This document shows positions 34,141-42,591 of a DNA stretch of 64,000 bases, piece by piece (the first letter of the stretch is position 1; every line of letters begins with the position of its first letter). A model generated the notes under the pieces. That model was given only the letters and a program-made list of their open reading frames with translations. It was not told the origin of the DNA and searched no databases. Where the stretch lies: assembly GCF_003385115.1 (NCBI RefSeq), contig NZ_QUNI01000002.1, positions 434,001 through 498,000 on the forward strand. The letters are read 5' to 3'. This DNA comes from Flavobacterium aquicola. GTDB taxonomy: Bacteria > Bacteroidota > Bacteroidia > Flavobacteriales > Flavobacteriaceae. The position numbers and the translations under genes were made by a program.

Positions 34141-35646
34141 ATGAAAAAGAACCTCTTGTTACTTTTAGCAGCAGGATTAACATTCTCTACAGTACAATCA
34201 CAAGAAATGAAAGACGCCATGCTTTATGCACAAAGCGAACTGCAAGGAACCGCTCGATTTACATCTATGAGCGGGGCTTTTGGAGCTTTGGGAGGAGACT
34301 TATCATCTCTAAATGTAAATCCGGCAGGATCTGCTATTTTCAACAATAACCAATTCGCCTCAACTATGGGGTTTTATGATACTAAAAATAATTCTAATTA
34401 TTTTAGGACTTCAACTACCGCAAGTGAAAATACTTTTGACCTCAATCAGGCTGGAGGTGTTTTTGTTTTTAAGACTAGAGATCCCAATAATAGTGTGAAA
34501 AAATTCTCAATGTCTATCAATTATGAGAATACTAATAATTATAACAATTCTTTATTTTCAGCAGGAGTAAGTCCTATTAATTCGATAGCTAATTATTTTA
34601 CAAGTTACGCTACTGGCGTTGAGCTGGAATTGTTAAGAAACAGTAATTATGCAGATTTGAACAATGGCGAACAGCAGGCTTTTCTTGGCTACCAAGGCTA
34701 CATAATAAATCCAGTTTCCGACACTGATAAAAATACTTTATATACTTCTAATGTTCGGTCAGGGGGAAATTACTATCAGGAAAATAGCGTTTACTCTAAT
34801 GGTTATAACGGAAAACTGATTTTCAATAGCGCAGTACAAATCAATAATTTATATTTTGGATTGAACCTGAATTCACATTTTACTGATTATGTCCAAGATA
34901 CTAATTTTTATGAATCCAATAACAATACTTTAGATTTAGGTGACGATGGAGTCAGTAATTTAAATTTCTCAAATAGTCTTCATACTTTTGGCTCTGGTTT
35001 TTCGTTCCAATTTGGAACCATTGCTAAACTGAATGATAACATCCGTGTAGGTTTTACTTATGAATCGCCAACATGGTATAATTTACAAAATGAATTTTCG
35101 CAAAGACTAACTTCTATAACTACCAACATCAAAGAATCAAGACCTCCAAATGTAGTAGACCCGGTAATAATTAATTACTATGCACCTTACGATCTGCAGA
35201 CTCCAGGGAGTTTGACTGGGAGCTTTGCCTATATTTTTGGGAAAATGGGACTAATTAGTATAGATTATAAATATAAAGATTACAGTAACACTGAATTTAG
35301 CCCAGAAAACAACCCCGTATTTAGAGCTCAAAATAGTATAATGCAAAACTCGTTAGGATCATCAAATGAGATAAGAGTCGGCGGTGAGTACAGAATACAA
35401 AATTTAAAACTAAGAGGAGGTTACCGTTTTGAAGGAAGTCCGTACAAAGATTCAGTAACTGTGGGAGATTTAAACAGTTTTTCGGGTGGATTAGGATATA
35501 ATTTTGGATCTATAAAACTTGATTTTTCTTATGTACATGTTCATTCTACTTCTCAAGAACAGTTTTTCTCACAGGGATTTACCGAAAGAGCAGGAATAAA
35601 TACATATAAAAATAATTACACAATGACTTTCACATTTGAAATGTAA
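34141..35646 (+). CDS. OmpP1/FadL-family outer-membrane transporter
   Basis: 501 residues. After a signal peptide (cleavage near SQE at 21) the N-terminus ARFTSMSGAFGALGGDLSSLNVNPAGSAIF is diagnostic of the OmpP1/FadL/TodX family (PF03349), a 14-stranded beta-barrel for hydrophobic compounds such as fatty acids. The barrel ends in FTFEM with aromatic and hydrophobic alternation. It is followed by a strong terminator. Confidence 0.88.
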   Translation: MKKNLLLLLAAGLTFSTVQSQEMKDAMLYAQSELQGTARFTSMSGAFGALGGDLSSLNVNPAGSAIFNNNQFASTMGFYDTKNNSNYFRTSTTASENTFDLNQAGGVFVFKTRDPNNSVKKFSMSINYENTNNYNNSLFSAGVSPINSIANYFTSYATGVELELLRNSNYADLNNGEQQAFLGYQGYIINPVSDTDKNTLYTSNVRSGGNYYQENSVYSNGYNGKLIFNSAVQINNLYFGLNLNSHFTDYVQDTNFYESNNNTLDLGDDGVSNLNFSNSLHTFGSGFSFQFGTIAKLNDNIRVGFTYESPTWYNLQNEFSQRLTSITTNIKESRPPNVVDPVIINYYAPYDLQTPGSLTGSFAYIFGKMGLISIDYKYKDYSNTEFSPENNPVFRAQNSIMQNSLGSSNEIRVGGEYRIQNLKLRGGYRFEGSPYKDSVTVGDLNSFSGGLGYNFGSIKLDFSYVHVHSTSQEQFFSQGFTERAGINTYKNNYTMTFTFEM

Positions 35647-35661
35647 AAAATATATGCTCCT

Positions 35662-35710
35662 AAAAAAGAAGCCACTTTTTGAGATATATTCAAAAGTGGC
35701 TTCTTTTTTT
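35662..35710 (+). terminator. Intrinsic terminator after the OmpP1/FadL gene
   Basis: Long stem AAAAGAAGCCACTTTT / AAAAGTGGCTTCTTTT around a short A/T loop, ending in seven T residues. Confidence 0.92.
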
Positions 35711-35755
35711 GTACAAAACTTTGATTCTTGTTATGAAAAACAAAATTTCCTGCTT

Positions 35756-35824
35756 AGCCCCGATAGAAGTGAAAATCCTTGTGTGCCGGGGTTCGGCTCA
35801 CAAGATTGCAATGGATAGCGGGAC
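35756..35824 (+). ncRNA. Candidate structured repeat element before rimO
   Basis: A GC-richer island in AT-rich DNA with nested pairing: CCCG (35759-35762) with CGGG (35819-35822), ATC (35775-35777) with GAT (35814-35816), CTTGTG (35778-35783) with CACAAG (35799-35804) and CCG (35786-35788) with CGG (35794-35796) around a loop. It carries no gene. Dispersed elements of this shape with AGCCCCGATAGAAG and GGATAGCGGGA ends recur in flavobacterial genomes as far as I recall. It is either a repeat or a structured RNA (the Flavo-1 motif of Rfam should be checked). Confidence 0.5.
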
Positions 35825-35924
35825 AAATGTTCTTATATACTGCAAATCTTGTGCTACAAATCATTTTTATGCGACAAAGCGAGGCATTTTGGAGGGAAAG
35901 AGGCAGGGTTTCCACAAAAAATTG

Positions 35925-35932
35925 TAATTTTG
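35925..35932 (+). promoter_or_regulatory. -7 box for rimO
   Basis: TAATTTTG matches TAnnTTTG 31 bp before the rimO ATG. Confidence 0.5.
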
Positions 35933-35963
35933 CGGATTCCTAAATTATAAGGAATATAATATT

Positions 35964-37277
35964 ATGAGAACGAAGTCTTTAAAAAAGAACAAAATAAATG
36001 TGATCACCCTTGGGTGTTCTAAAAATGTATATGACAGTGAAGTGCTGATGGGACAGCTTAAAGCTAGCGGAAAAGATGTGACCCATGAAGCCAAAGCCGA
36101 AGATGAAGGAAATATTATCGTGATAAATACCTGCGGATTTATTGATAATGCTAAAGCAGAATCAGTAAACATGATATTAGAATATGCTGATAAAAAAGAG
36201 AAAGGACTTGTAGATAAAGTTTTTGTAACGGGATGTTTATCTGAAAGATATCGTCCTGATTTAGAAAAAGAAATTCCGAATGTAGATCAATATTTTGGAA
36301 CCACCGAATTGCCTGCTTTATTAAAAGCATTAGGAGCCGATTATAAGCATGAATTACTGGGAGAACGTTTGACAACAACTCCAAAAAACTATGCTTACTT
36401 GAAAATTTCAGAAGGCTGTGACAGACCATGCAGTTTTTGTGCAATTCCTTTAATGAGAGGGAAAAACGTTTCTCAGACTATTGAAAAATTAGTTAAAGAA
36501 GCTGAAGGTTTAGCAAGAGACGGTGTAAAAGAATTGATTTTGATTGCTCAGGATTTAACTTATTATGGTCTTGATCTTTATAAAAAAAGAGCTCTTGGCG
36601 AATTACTAGAAGCTTTGGTAAAAGTTGAAGGTATTGAATGGATTCGTCTGCACTACGCCTTCCCTACCGGTTTCCCAATGGATGTGCTTGAAATCATGAA
36701 GCGTGAGCCTAAGATTTGTAACTATATTGATATTCCGCTGCAGCACATTGCCGATTCTGTTTTGAAATCGATGCGCCGAGGAACTACTCAGGAAAAAACA
36801 ACACAATTATTAAAAGATTTTAGAGCTGCGGTTCCTGGAATGGCAATCAGAACTACTTTAATTGTGGGTTATCCTGGAGAAACTGAAGAAGATTTTAATA
36901 TTCTGAAAGACTTTGTTCAGGAAATGAAATTTGACAGAATGGGCTGTTTTGCTTATTCACATGAAGAAAATACTCATGCTTTTTTACTTGAAGACGATGT
37001 TCCTGCCGATGTAAAACAAGACCGTGCCAATGAAATCATGGAATTGCAATCGCAGATTTCCTGGGATTTGAATCAAGAGAAAGTGGGGAAAACTTTCAGA
37101 TGTATTATTGATAGAAAAGAAGGCGGTCATTTTGTAGGCAGAACCGAATTTGACAGCCCGGATGTAGATAACGAAGTATTAATTGACGCTGCAAAACATT
37201 ATGTAAAAACAGGTGATTTTGCAATGATTAAAATTATTGAAGCAACAGAATTTGATTTATACGGAGAACCAGTTTAA
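35964..37277 (+). CDS. rimO: Ribosomal protein S12 methylthiotransferase
   Basis: 437 residues, normal for RimO. The N-terminal UPF0004 domain supplies three cysteines (TLGCSKN, NTCGF, VTGCLS) for the auxiliary 4Fe-4S cluster, the radical-SAM site is CDRPCSFC at about residues 152-159, and the C-terminal TRAM domain ends ATEFDLYGEP. The enzyme adds a methylthio group to an aspartate of ribosomal protein S12. It is followed 27 bp later by a small exported protein gene. Confidence 0.97.
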   Translation: MRTKSLKKNKINVITLGCSKNVYDSEVLMGQLKASGKDVTHEAKAEDEGNIIVINTCGFIDNAKAESVNMILEYADKKEKGLVDKVFVTGCLSERYRPDLEKEIPNVDQYFGTTELPALLKALGADYKHELLGERLTTTPKNYAYLKISEGCDRPCSFCAIPLMRGKNVSQTIEKLVKEAEGLARDGVKELILIAQDLTYYGLDLYKKRALGELLEALVKVEGIEWIRLHYAFPTGFPMDVLEIMKREPKICNYIDIPLQHIADSVLKSMRRGTTQEKTTQLLKDFRAAVPGMAIRTTLIVGYPGETEEDFNILKDFVQEMKFDRMGCFAYSHEENTHAFLLEDDVPADVKQDRANEIMELQSQISWDLNQEKVGKTFRCIIDRKEGGHFVGRTEFDSPDVDNEVLIDAAKHYVKTGDFAMIKIIEATEFDLYGEPV

Positions 37278-37304
37278 GTTTTTTAATTTTCAAGATTGTA
37301 TTTT

Positions 37305-37769
37305 ATGAGAACATTTAAAACAGCATTATTTATAGCATTTTTGATTTTGTCCGCCAACACCGTTTCGGCACAGTACAATAATGGTTATGGTGGTGGGTAC
37401 GGCAACGGATACGGAGGAAGCGGATATGGCAGATCCAATCAAATGAATCAGATACCATCTACTCCAAGTGCTCCAAAACCTGTTCCTGTTGAAGAAACTG
37501 CCGGTAAAATAGTAGCTTATTATAAGAAAGAGCTAAATCTGGATGCACTTCAAGAAGTTGTTGTAAAAAACATCTACATCAAATCCTTAAAAAAAGAAGA
37601 GATTTTAATGAAAAAGGAGATTAGTGACGAAGAGAAAAAAGAAGAATTTAAAGTTCTAAGCGAAATGACAGAAATGGAAATAAAGCAAGTTTTGAACAAA
37701 GAACAAAAAGAGAAATTCAAAAACCTTATCGACGAAAGAAACAGCAAAATGGAAGCTCGAAAGCGCTAA
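37305..37769 (+). CDS. Small exported Gly/Tyr-rich protein with acidic helix
   Basis: 154 residues from the ATG at 37305 (an upstream TTG at 37296 is unlikely). A signal peptide ending VSAQ precedes a NNGYGGGYGNGYGGSGYG stretch, a short proline-rich link, and a charged helical region (KKEEILMKKEISDEEKK … VLNKEQKEKFKNLIDERNSK) similar to the heavily charged helices of CpxP/Spy-type periplasmic chaperones. Function not established. It lies between rimO and an amidase gene, all on the plus strand. Confidence 0.65.
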   Translation: MRTFKTALFIAFLILSANTVSAQYNNGYGGGYGNGYGGSGYGRSNQMNQIPSTPSAPKPVPVEETAGKIVAYYKKELNLDALQEVVVKNIYIKSLKKEEILMKKEISDEEKKEEFKVLSEMTEMEIKQVLNKEQKEKFKNLIDERNSKMEARKR

Positions 37770-37800
37770 GTTCATTATAAAAAACACTTGAATATCAAAC

Positions 37801-38703
37801 ATGAAAAAGTCCTTTTACTATCTCGTTATTATCTTTTTTGCCATCTCTTGCGGAACAAACCCTCATAAATCAAGCGAAAAAGTCTATAATGAACAAATAA
37901 ATACTTTAAAAGAAACTATTGCAGCAAAAAGTGCCACCCCTTTACAAAGTGCTCCCTTTGTCGTAATTGACAGTGTTGCATACCGATACAACAATCAGCT
38001 GCTTAACTATAAAGATACACTTTCAAAAACTGACAGTAAGGTTTTACAAAACGGTATCGTCTCAGAATGGGTAGGTACAGTCAATTTTAATTTAAGAAAG
38101 CCTAATTTTATTATTATACATCATACGGCACAAGATTCTGTTCAGCAGACTTTAAAAACTTTTACATTAAAGCAAACCAGCGTAAGTGCACATTATGTGA
38201 TAGCAAGAGACGGCAAAGTAATTCATATGCTGAACGACTATTTAAGAGCCTGGCATGCAGGAAATGGATCATGGGGCAGAAATACCGATATTAATTCTAG
38301 CTCACTTGGTATTGAATTGGACAATAATGGAATTGAACCTTTTTCAGATGTACAAATTAATTCGCTGTTAGCGCTTTTGACTAAATTAAAAAAAGATTAT
38401 AATATTCCGACTCAAAATATTATTGGACATGCTGATATTGCTCCAACCAGAAAGAAAGACCCTAGTGCTCTATTTCCCTGGAAACTTTTGTCAGTAAATG
38501 GTTTTGGAGTCTGGCCAGATGATGAGCTTCCTTGTCCTCCACCAGAATTCAATGTTGAGCAGGGTTTACAAGTCATAGGCTATAGCACTAAAAATCTCCC
38601 AGCAGCCATTACAGCTTTTAAACTTCATTACATTCAGACAGAAGTTAATGATATTTTAGATGAAAAAACAATAAGCACTATCTATTCTGTCTACAAAAAA
38701 TAG
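37801..38703 (+). CDS. Lipoprotein N-acetylmuramoyl-L-alanine amidase (Amidase_2)
   Basis: 300 residues. The signal is of lipoprotein type (FAISCGTN, Cys 17). An Amidase_2 domain (AmpD/AmiD-like, PF01510) spans about 95-225: zinc ligands H107 (IIIHHTAQ), H210 (IIGHADIAP) and D220 (RKKDP), with AWHAGNGSWG and SLGIELDNNG between. The ten-residue spacing of the last two ligands equals that of AmpD. As an envelope lipoprotein it would cleave peptidoglycan stem peptides or recycled anhydro-muropeptides, like AmiD. Peptidoglycan-binding at the C-terminus is weak (NVEQGLQVIGYSTKNL). Confidence 0.9.
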   Translation: MKKSFYYLVIIFFAISCGTNPHKSSEKVYNEQINTLKETIAAKSATPLQSAPFVVIDSVAYRYNNQLLNYKDTLSKTDSKVLQNGIVSEWVGTVNFNLRKPNFIIIHHTAQDSVQQTLKTFTLKQTSVSAHYVIARDGKVIHMLNDYLRAWHAGNGSWGRNTDINSSSLGIELDNNGIEPFSDVQINSLLALLTKLKKDYNIPTQNIIGHADIAPTRKKDPSALFPWKLLSVNGFGVWPDDELPCPPPEFNVEQGLQVIGYSTKNLPAAITAFKLHYIQTEVNDILDEKTISTIYSVYKK

Positions 38704-38717
38704 AAATACATATCTCA

Positions 38718-38756
38718 TGAAAAGCGCTTTTTGAAGTAATCGAAAAGCGCTTTTTG
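38718..38756 (+). terminator. Terminator after the amidase gene
   Basis: Two copies of GAAAAGCGCTTTTTG-like sequence separated by a short spacer form a hairpin with T-rich ends; the inner AAAAGCGCTTTT is itself palindromic. Confidence 0.7.
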
Positions 38757-38856
38757 CATTTTTAATTTTTCAAAAACAAAATTTCTGCCAAGCCTGTTTA
38801 CTATTTTTTTAGTTATATTTAAATTTAAAAATCAACAAGTAATTGTCAAAAACACG

Positions 38857-39999
38857 ATGACCGAACCAAAAATATGGCTGTCTTCACCACATATGGGAGG
38901 CTCCGAACTCAACTATATAAATGAAGCTTTTGACTCTAATTGGATTGGACCTTTTGGGCAAAATATCAAAGAATTCGAACATGATTTAGAAGAGTATTTA
39001 TCTGCTGCTATTTTTGTAACTGCACTGAGTTCAGCAACAGCAGCTATTCACTTAGGCTTAATTCTTTTGAATGTAAGACCTAGCGATGTTGTTATTTGTC
39101 AATCCCTAACATTCGCAGCTTCAGTCAATCCGATTTTATACCAAGGAGCAACTCCCGTTTTCATTGACAGCGAACCAGAAACTTGGAATCTTTGTCCTAT
39201 CGCTTTAGAAAATGCTATTGTAGATACAATTCATAAAGGTCAGATTCCAAAAGCAATAATCACAGTCCATTTATATGGAGCTCCATATAAAATAGACGAA
39301 ATTAGAACCATAGCCGATAAATATAATATTCCGATTCTAGAAGATAGTGCCGAAGCTTTAGGAAGCAGTTACAAAGGTAGGAAATGCGGTACTTTTGGAG
39401 ATGTTAGTGTCTTTTCATTCAATGGAAATAAAATCATAACCACCTCGGGAGGAGGAGCTATTATAACTTCCAGCCATCAGCTAAAGAAAAAAGTACAATT
39501 TCTTGCTTCGCAGGCCAAAGATGAAGCACCTCATTACCAGCACAGCGAACTGGGTTATAATTATCAAATGAGTAATATTTGTGCGGGTATTGGACGCGGA
39601 CAAATGAAAGTTCTTGATAAACATATTGCGCTGCGAAGAGCAATGCATGATTTTTATGTATCTCTTTTTAAAAATATATCTGGAATTACAGTTTTCTCAA
39701 CACCAAATCAAGACTATTTTTCCAATTATTGGCTGACATCTATACTTGTAGATCCTACTGAAACCAAAAATGGAATAGACAAAGAAACGATACGATTAAC
39801 ATTATTAGATGCTAATATTGAATGCAGACCTTTATGGAAACCAATGCATCTGCAGCCTTTATATGAGAACTATCCATATTATGGAGAAAAAATTTCAGAA
39901 TCATTATTTGAAAACGGACTAAGTTTACCTTCTGGATCTAATTTGACAGATTCTGAGAAAGAGCGTATCCAGACTTGTTTCTTAAAACTATTAAGTTAA
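38857..39999 (+). CDS. DegT/DnrJ/EryC1/StrS-type PLP aminotransferase
   Basis: 380 residues. The start IWLSSPHMGGSELNYINEAFDSNWIGPFG is that of sugar aminotransferases; the PLP lysine is K192 in FSFNGNKIITTSGGGAI, preceded by EDSAEALGS (Asp contacting the pyridine nitrogen) and followed by NYQMSNICAGIGRGQ. Relatives (PglE, WecE, Per) aminate nucleotide-linked keto-sugars for glycoprotein or surface-polysaccharide synthesis. No other nucleotide-sugar gene is in the window, so it stands alone and the exact substrate is open. Confidence 0.92.
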   Translation: MTEPKIWLSSPHMGGSELNYINEAFDSNWIGPFGQNIKEFEHDLEEYLSAAIFVTALSSATAAIHLGLILLNVRPSDVVICQSLTFAASVNPILYQGATPVFIDSEPETWNLCPIALENAIVDTIHKGQIPKAIITVHLYGAPYKIDEIRTIADKYNIPILEDSAEALGSSYKGRKCGTFGDVSVFSFNGNKIITTSGGGAIITSSHQLKKKVQFLASQAKDEAPHYQHSELGYNYQMSNICAGIGRGQMKVLDKHIALRRAMHDFYVSLFKNISGITVFSTPNQDYFSNYWLTSILVDPTETKNGIDKETIRLTLLDANIECRPLWKPMHLQPLYENYPYYGEKISESLFENGLSLPSGSNLTDSEKERIQTCFLKLLS

Positions 40000-40081
40000 C
40001 TTTACTATCTCCTAATAATATCAATAAACGTTTTTAAATCGTTTTTCCATTACTGGAATTAGGCGAAAACTTATCCTAAAT

Positions 40082-40117
40082 AAAAAAGCTGCCAAAACCA
40101 CTAAGGATTTTGACAGC
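40082..40117 (-). terminator. Terminator after the porin gene
   Basis: Stem GCTGCCAAAA / TTTTGACAGC (one mismatch) with a run of A on its left, read as a U-run on the minus strand. Confidence 0.7.
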
Positions 40118-40173
40118 CAAAAAAAAAATATCTTTTTATTTTTTTACAAGTTAAACCAAAACAATTTCTTTGA

Positions 40174-41217
40174 TTAGAATCCGTAAACCACTGCTAAAAG
40201 CACTTGAGAAGCCGATTTAGTAGGAGCTAAATCTGAATCAGCAAAATACTCATCAGAATTAGAATCCATTCTAAACTCTGGAATAATAGTTAATCCGCTT
40301 ACTTTATAGTTACCTGATAAAGTAAAAGAAGTTACTGATTGATCAGGATTGATTCCGTAATATAATGCATCTGCATTTTCTTTAGTTTGAAAATATTCAG
40401 CACGTAATCCTAAAGAAAAAGCATCTGTTAGAGCGTAAGATGGATAAATAGCTGCTCCTGTATAACCTACTTTATCTTCGTTTGAAAAATCTGCTACATT
40501 TAACCCTAATTTGAATTTCTCAGTAAGCTGGAATGTTGCAGTCAAATCTACAATAGTACCGCTCACAGAACCGTCCATAGCATTCAAGTAGACACTAACC
40601 CCTTCAGTCGCAAAAGACAATTGTCCTCCTACAGCATTCAATCCTTTTACTGGATCCGCTTTATAGGAATTCCAAGAATCATTGAATACACCTAACATTG
40701 CTCCAAATTTATCAGATATTTTATAATTTGCTTTTACACCTGCATTTTGGAATGGTCCATTACTAAACAAATAAGAAGTTGAATAAGCAAAATTACCCAC
40801 TGGTGAAATCACCTCATACCCAATAAAAGTCCCCATATAACCAGCGGTGAAACTTAATTTGTCAGAAACCGCATAACTGGCATATAAATTCTGAATATGG
40901 AATGAATTCCCTTCATTTGCATCTGTGCCATCACCATTTAATATTGACTGATATTGTCCTCTTGGCCCAAAAGATACCTCACCAACAAAAGATACTTTCT
41001 TAATTGTTTTCTTCAAAGCAATATCCAGCATCCCTAAAGAAACAGAATTCTGATCTGTTCCAAAACTTGTACCAATATTAGGAACTTTTGCAAAATCATA
41101 TTTGTAATATAAATCTCCAGAACCTGTAATTTCTAATGGAGTAGTTTCTGGTGCATCTTGTGCAAATGAAATACTAGTTGTTAACGCTAAAACTAAAATT
41201 GCTAATACTTTTTTCAT
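40174..41217 (-). CDS. OmpL-like outer-membrane porin
   Basis: 347 residues, signal peptide ending SFAQ, then alternating amphipathic strands to a C-terminal VVYGF that ends in phenylalanine, as outer-membrane barrels do. The LEITGSGDLYYKYDFAKVPN start and the GFYIGYEVISP-like segments fit the bbp2/OmpL-like porin group of Bacteroidetes (PF07642). It would form a general or anion-selective pore. Monocistronic, with a 830 bp non-coding region on its upstream side. Confidence 0.85.
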   Translation of the reverse strand: MKKVLAILVLALTTSISFAQDAPETTPLEITGSGDLYYKYDFAKVPNIGTSFGTDQNSVSLGMLDIALKKTIKKVSFVGEVSFGPRGQYQSILNGDGTDANEGNSFHIQNLYASYAVSDKLSFTAGYMGTFIGYEVISPVGNFAYSTSYLFSNGPFQNAGVKANYKISDKFGAMLGVFNDSWNSYKADPVKGLNAVGGQLSFATEGVSVYLNAMDGSVSGTIVDLTATFQLTEKFKLGLNVADFSNEDKVGYTGAAIYPSYALTDAFSLGLRAEYFQTKENADALYYGINPDQSVTSFTLSGNYKVSGLTIIPEFRMDSNSDEYFADSDLAPTKSASQVLLAVVYGF

Positions 41218-42046
41218 GTTTTAAATGTGTTTTTGTTAGTAATTTAATCAATGGCTTTTCGGCCAGATTTTGGTTATTTTTTTCTTTCTTTAGAGCGAAA
41301 TTATTAACTTTTCGTTAACATGAAAATTTTTTTAAAAGTTTCTGAGAAGAATTATTAATATCCGAAAATCAGCATGAAAATATGATCAAATTATGTTTTT
41401 TTTGCCCTTATTTTAAAAATTTAATAATGGCATTTTTTAAAAACACCCCAAAAATTTACGAGTGACAAATTTAATAGATTATCAAAAAACACATTTTTAA
41501 CTAAAAAAAATTAAAATAAAAAATACACCCCCTATAAAAAATAGGGGTAGATGCAAAAATAATATATAAATAAAATATTCACTGAATTATTTTATAAGAG
41601 ACATTCAAAACGAGTTTGATAATTTAAAAATGGACAAAAAAAATCCTCTAACACATGATTAAATACGTTGAAGGATTCTGATAAAAATCAATCCTTCCTA
41701 TTAAGAAACAAACTCATTAAAAGCTTTAATCACATTGATTTCATATTCATAAAATTCGTTGATACTTAGTAATAGTGTGCAGATTTATAATTCTTAATAT
41801 CATTTTAAATTTAGTCAGCACATCAATGTCTAACTCTCGTGTCAATCGATAATAATTTATAACTACTATATAAGAATGAAAATATAAAGCAAAAAAACAA
41901 TTGAATAAATTAAATGTAATACTGTAAATCTCTTTAATGTTTTAGAGTAAGGCATAACCGCAAAGCAATGAAAACTAGAATAATATTAAAATAAATTATT
42001 TATTTTTTTGTACATTTAGTTTTCAAACTAACACAACTAACTCATT
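41218..42046. other. Long AT-rich intergenic region
   Basis: 829 bp between the porin and acetyltransferase genes. No credible reading frame. It holds a small hairpin at 41529-41547 (CCCCTAT / ATAGGGG), very long A/T runs and no recognised RNA. Probably regulatory for the porin. Confidence 0.7.
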
Positions 42047-42496
42047 ATGACACGAAAAGCAAACATTCAAGACTTAGACCAATTAACTAATCTATTTGAT
42101 CAATATGTTGTTTTTTATAAAAATCCGTCCAATTATGAAAAACATAATGCCTATCTAAAAGAAAGAATAGAGAATAATGAAGCTATTATTTTTGTAGCTT
42201 CTGAAGATGAGAATCCTGATAAAATTATTGGTTTTGCACTCATCTACGTTACTTTTTCATCATTGGCACTCAATAAAATATTAATTCTAAATGACCTTTT
42301 TGTTGATCCTTCTGTGCGAAAAAAAGGAATTGGTGAAAAACTAATTGCACAAACAGAAGCTTTTGCAAAAGAACTGGGATCTAAAACCATTCGTTTAAGA
42401 ACCGCCAAAAGTAATAACGCAGCCCAAAAATTATACCATAAAATGGGTTTTGTAAGAGAGGACTACCTTTATAGTTATGACCTTACGGTTTCATAA
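42047..42496 (+). CDS. GNAT-family N-acetyltransferase
   Basis: 149 residues. An acetyl-CoA-binding motif is present: FVDPSVRKKGIGEKLIAQTE (motif A, RKKGIG) and the final NAAQKLYHKMGFVRED (motif B). It acetylates an unknown small molecule or protein amine. The N-terminal acceptor part (RKANIQDLDQLTNLFDQY) is the variable region. It shares a bidirectional terminator with the convergent hybrid kinase. Confidence 0.9.
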   Translation: MTRKANIQDLDQLTNLFDQYVVFYKNPSNYEKHNAYLKERIENNEAIIFVASEDENPDKIIGFALIYVTFSSLALNKILILNDLFVDPSVRKKGIGEKLIAQTEAFAKELGSKTIRLRTAKSNNAAQKLYHKMGFVREDYLYSYDLTVS

Positions 42497-42547
42497 TTAA
42501 AAAGCCTGCCAAAAGAAATATGGAGTGGATTAAAAAGCTCTAAACTG

Positions 42548-42577
42548 AAAAATGAGGACTTTGATCCTCATTTTTTA
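42548..42577. terminator. Bidirectional terminator between GNAT gene and hybrid kinase
   Basis: Perfect 11-base stem AAAAATGAGGA / TCCTCATTTTT with a 6-base loop, A-run on one side and T-run on the other. Confidence 0.88.
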
Positions 42578-42591
42578 GTTATTATAAAAAT

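Noticed and set aside
41529..41547. CCCCTAT/ATAGGGG hairpin as a terminator or riboswitch
   Set aside because: Seven-base stem, no T-run and no nearby gene end; it may be chance.
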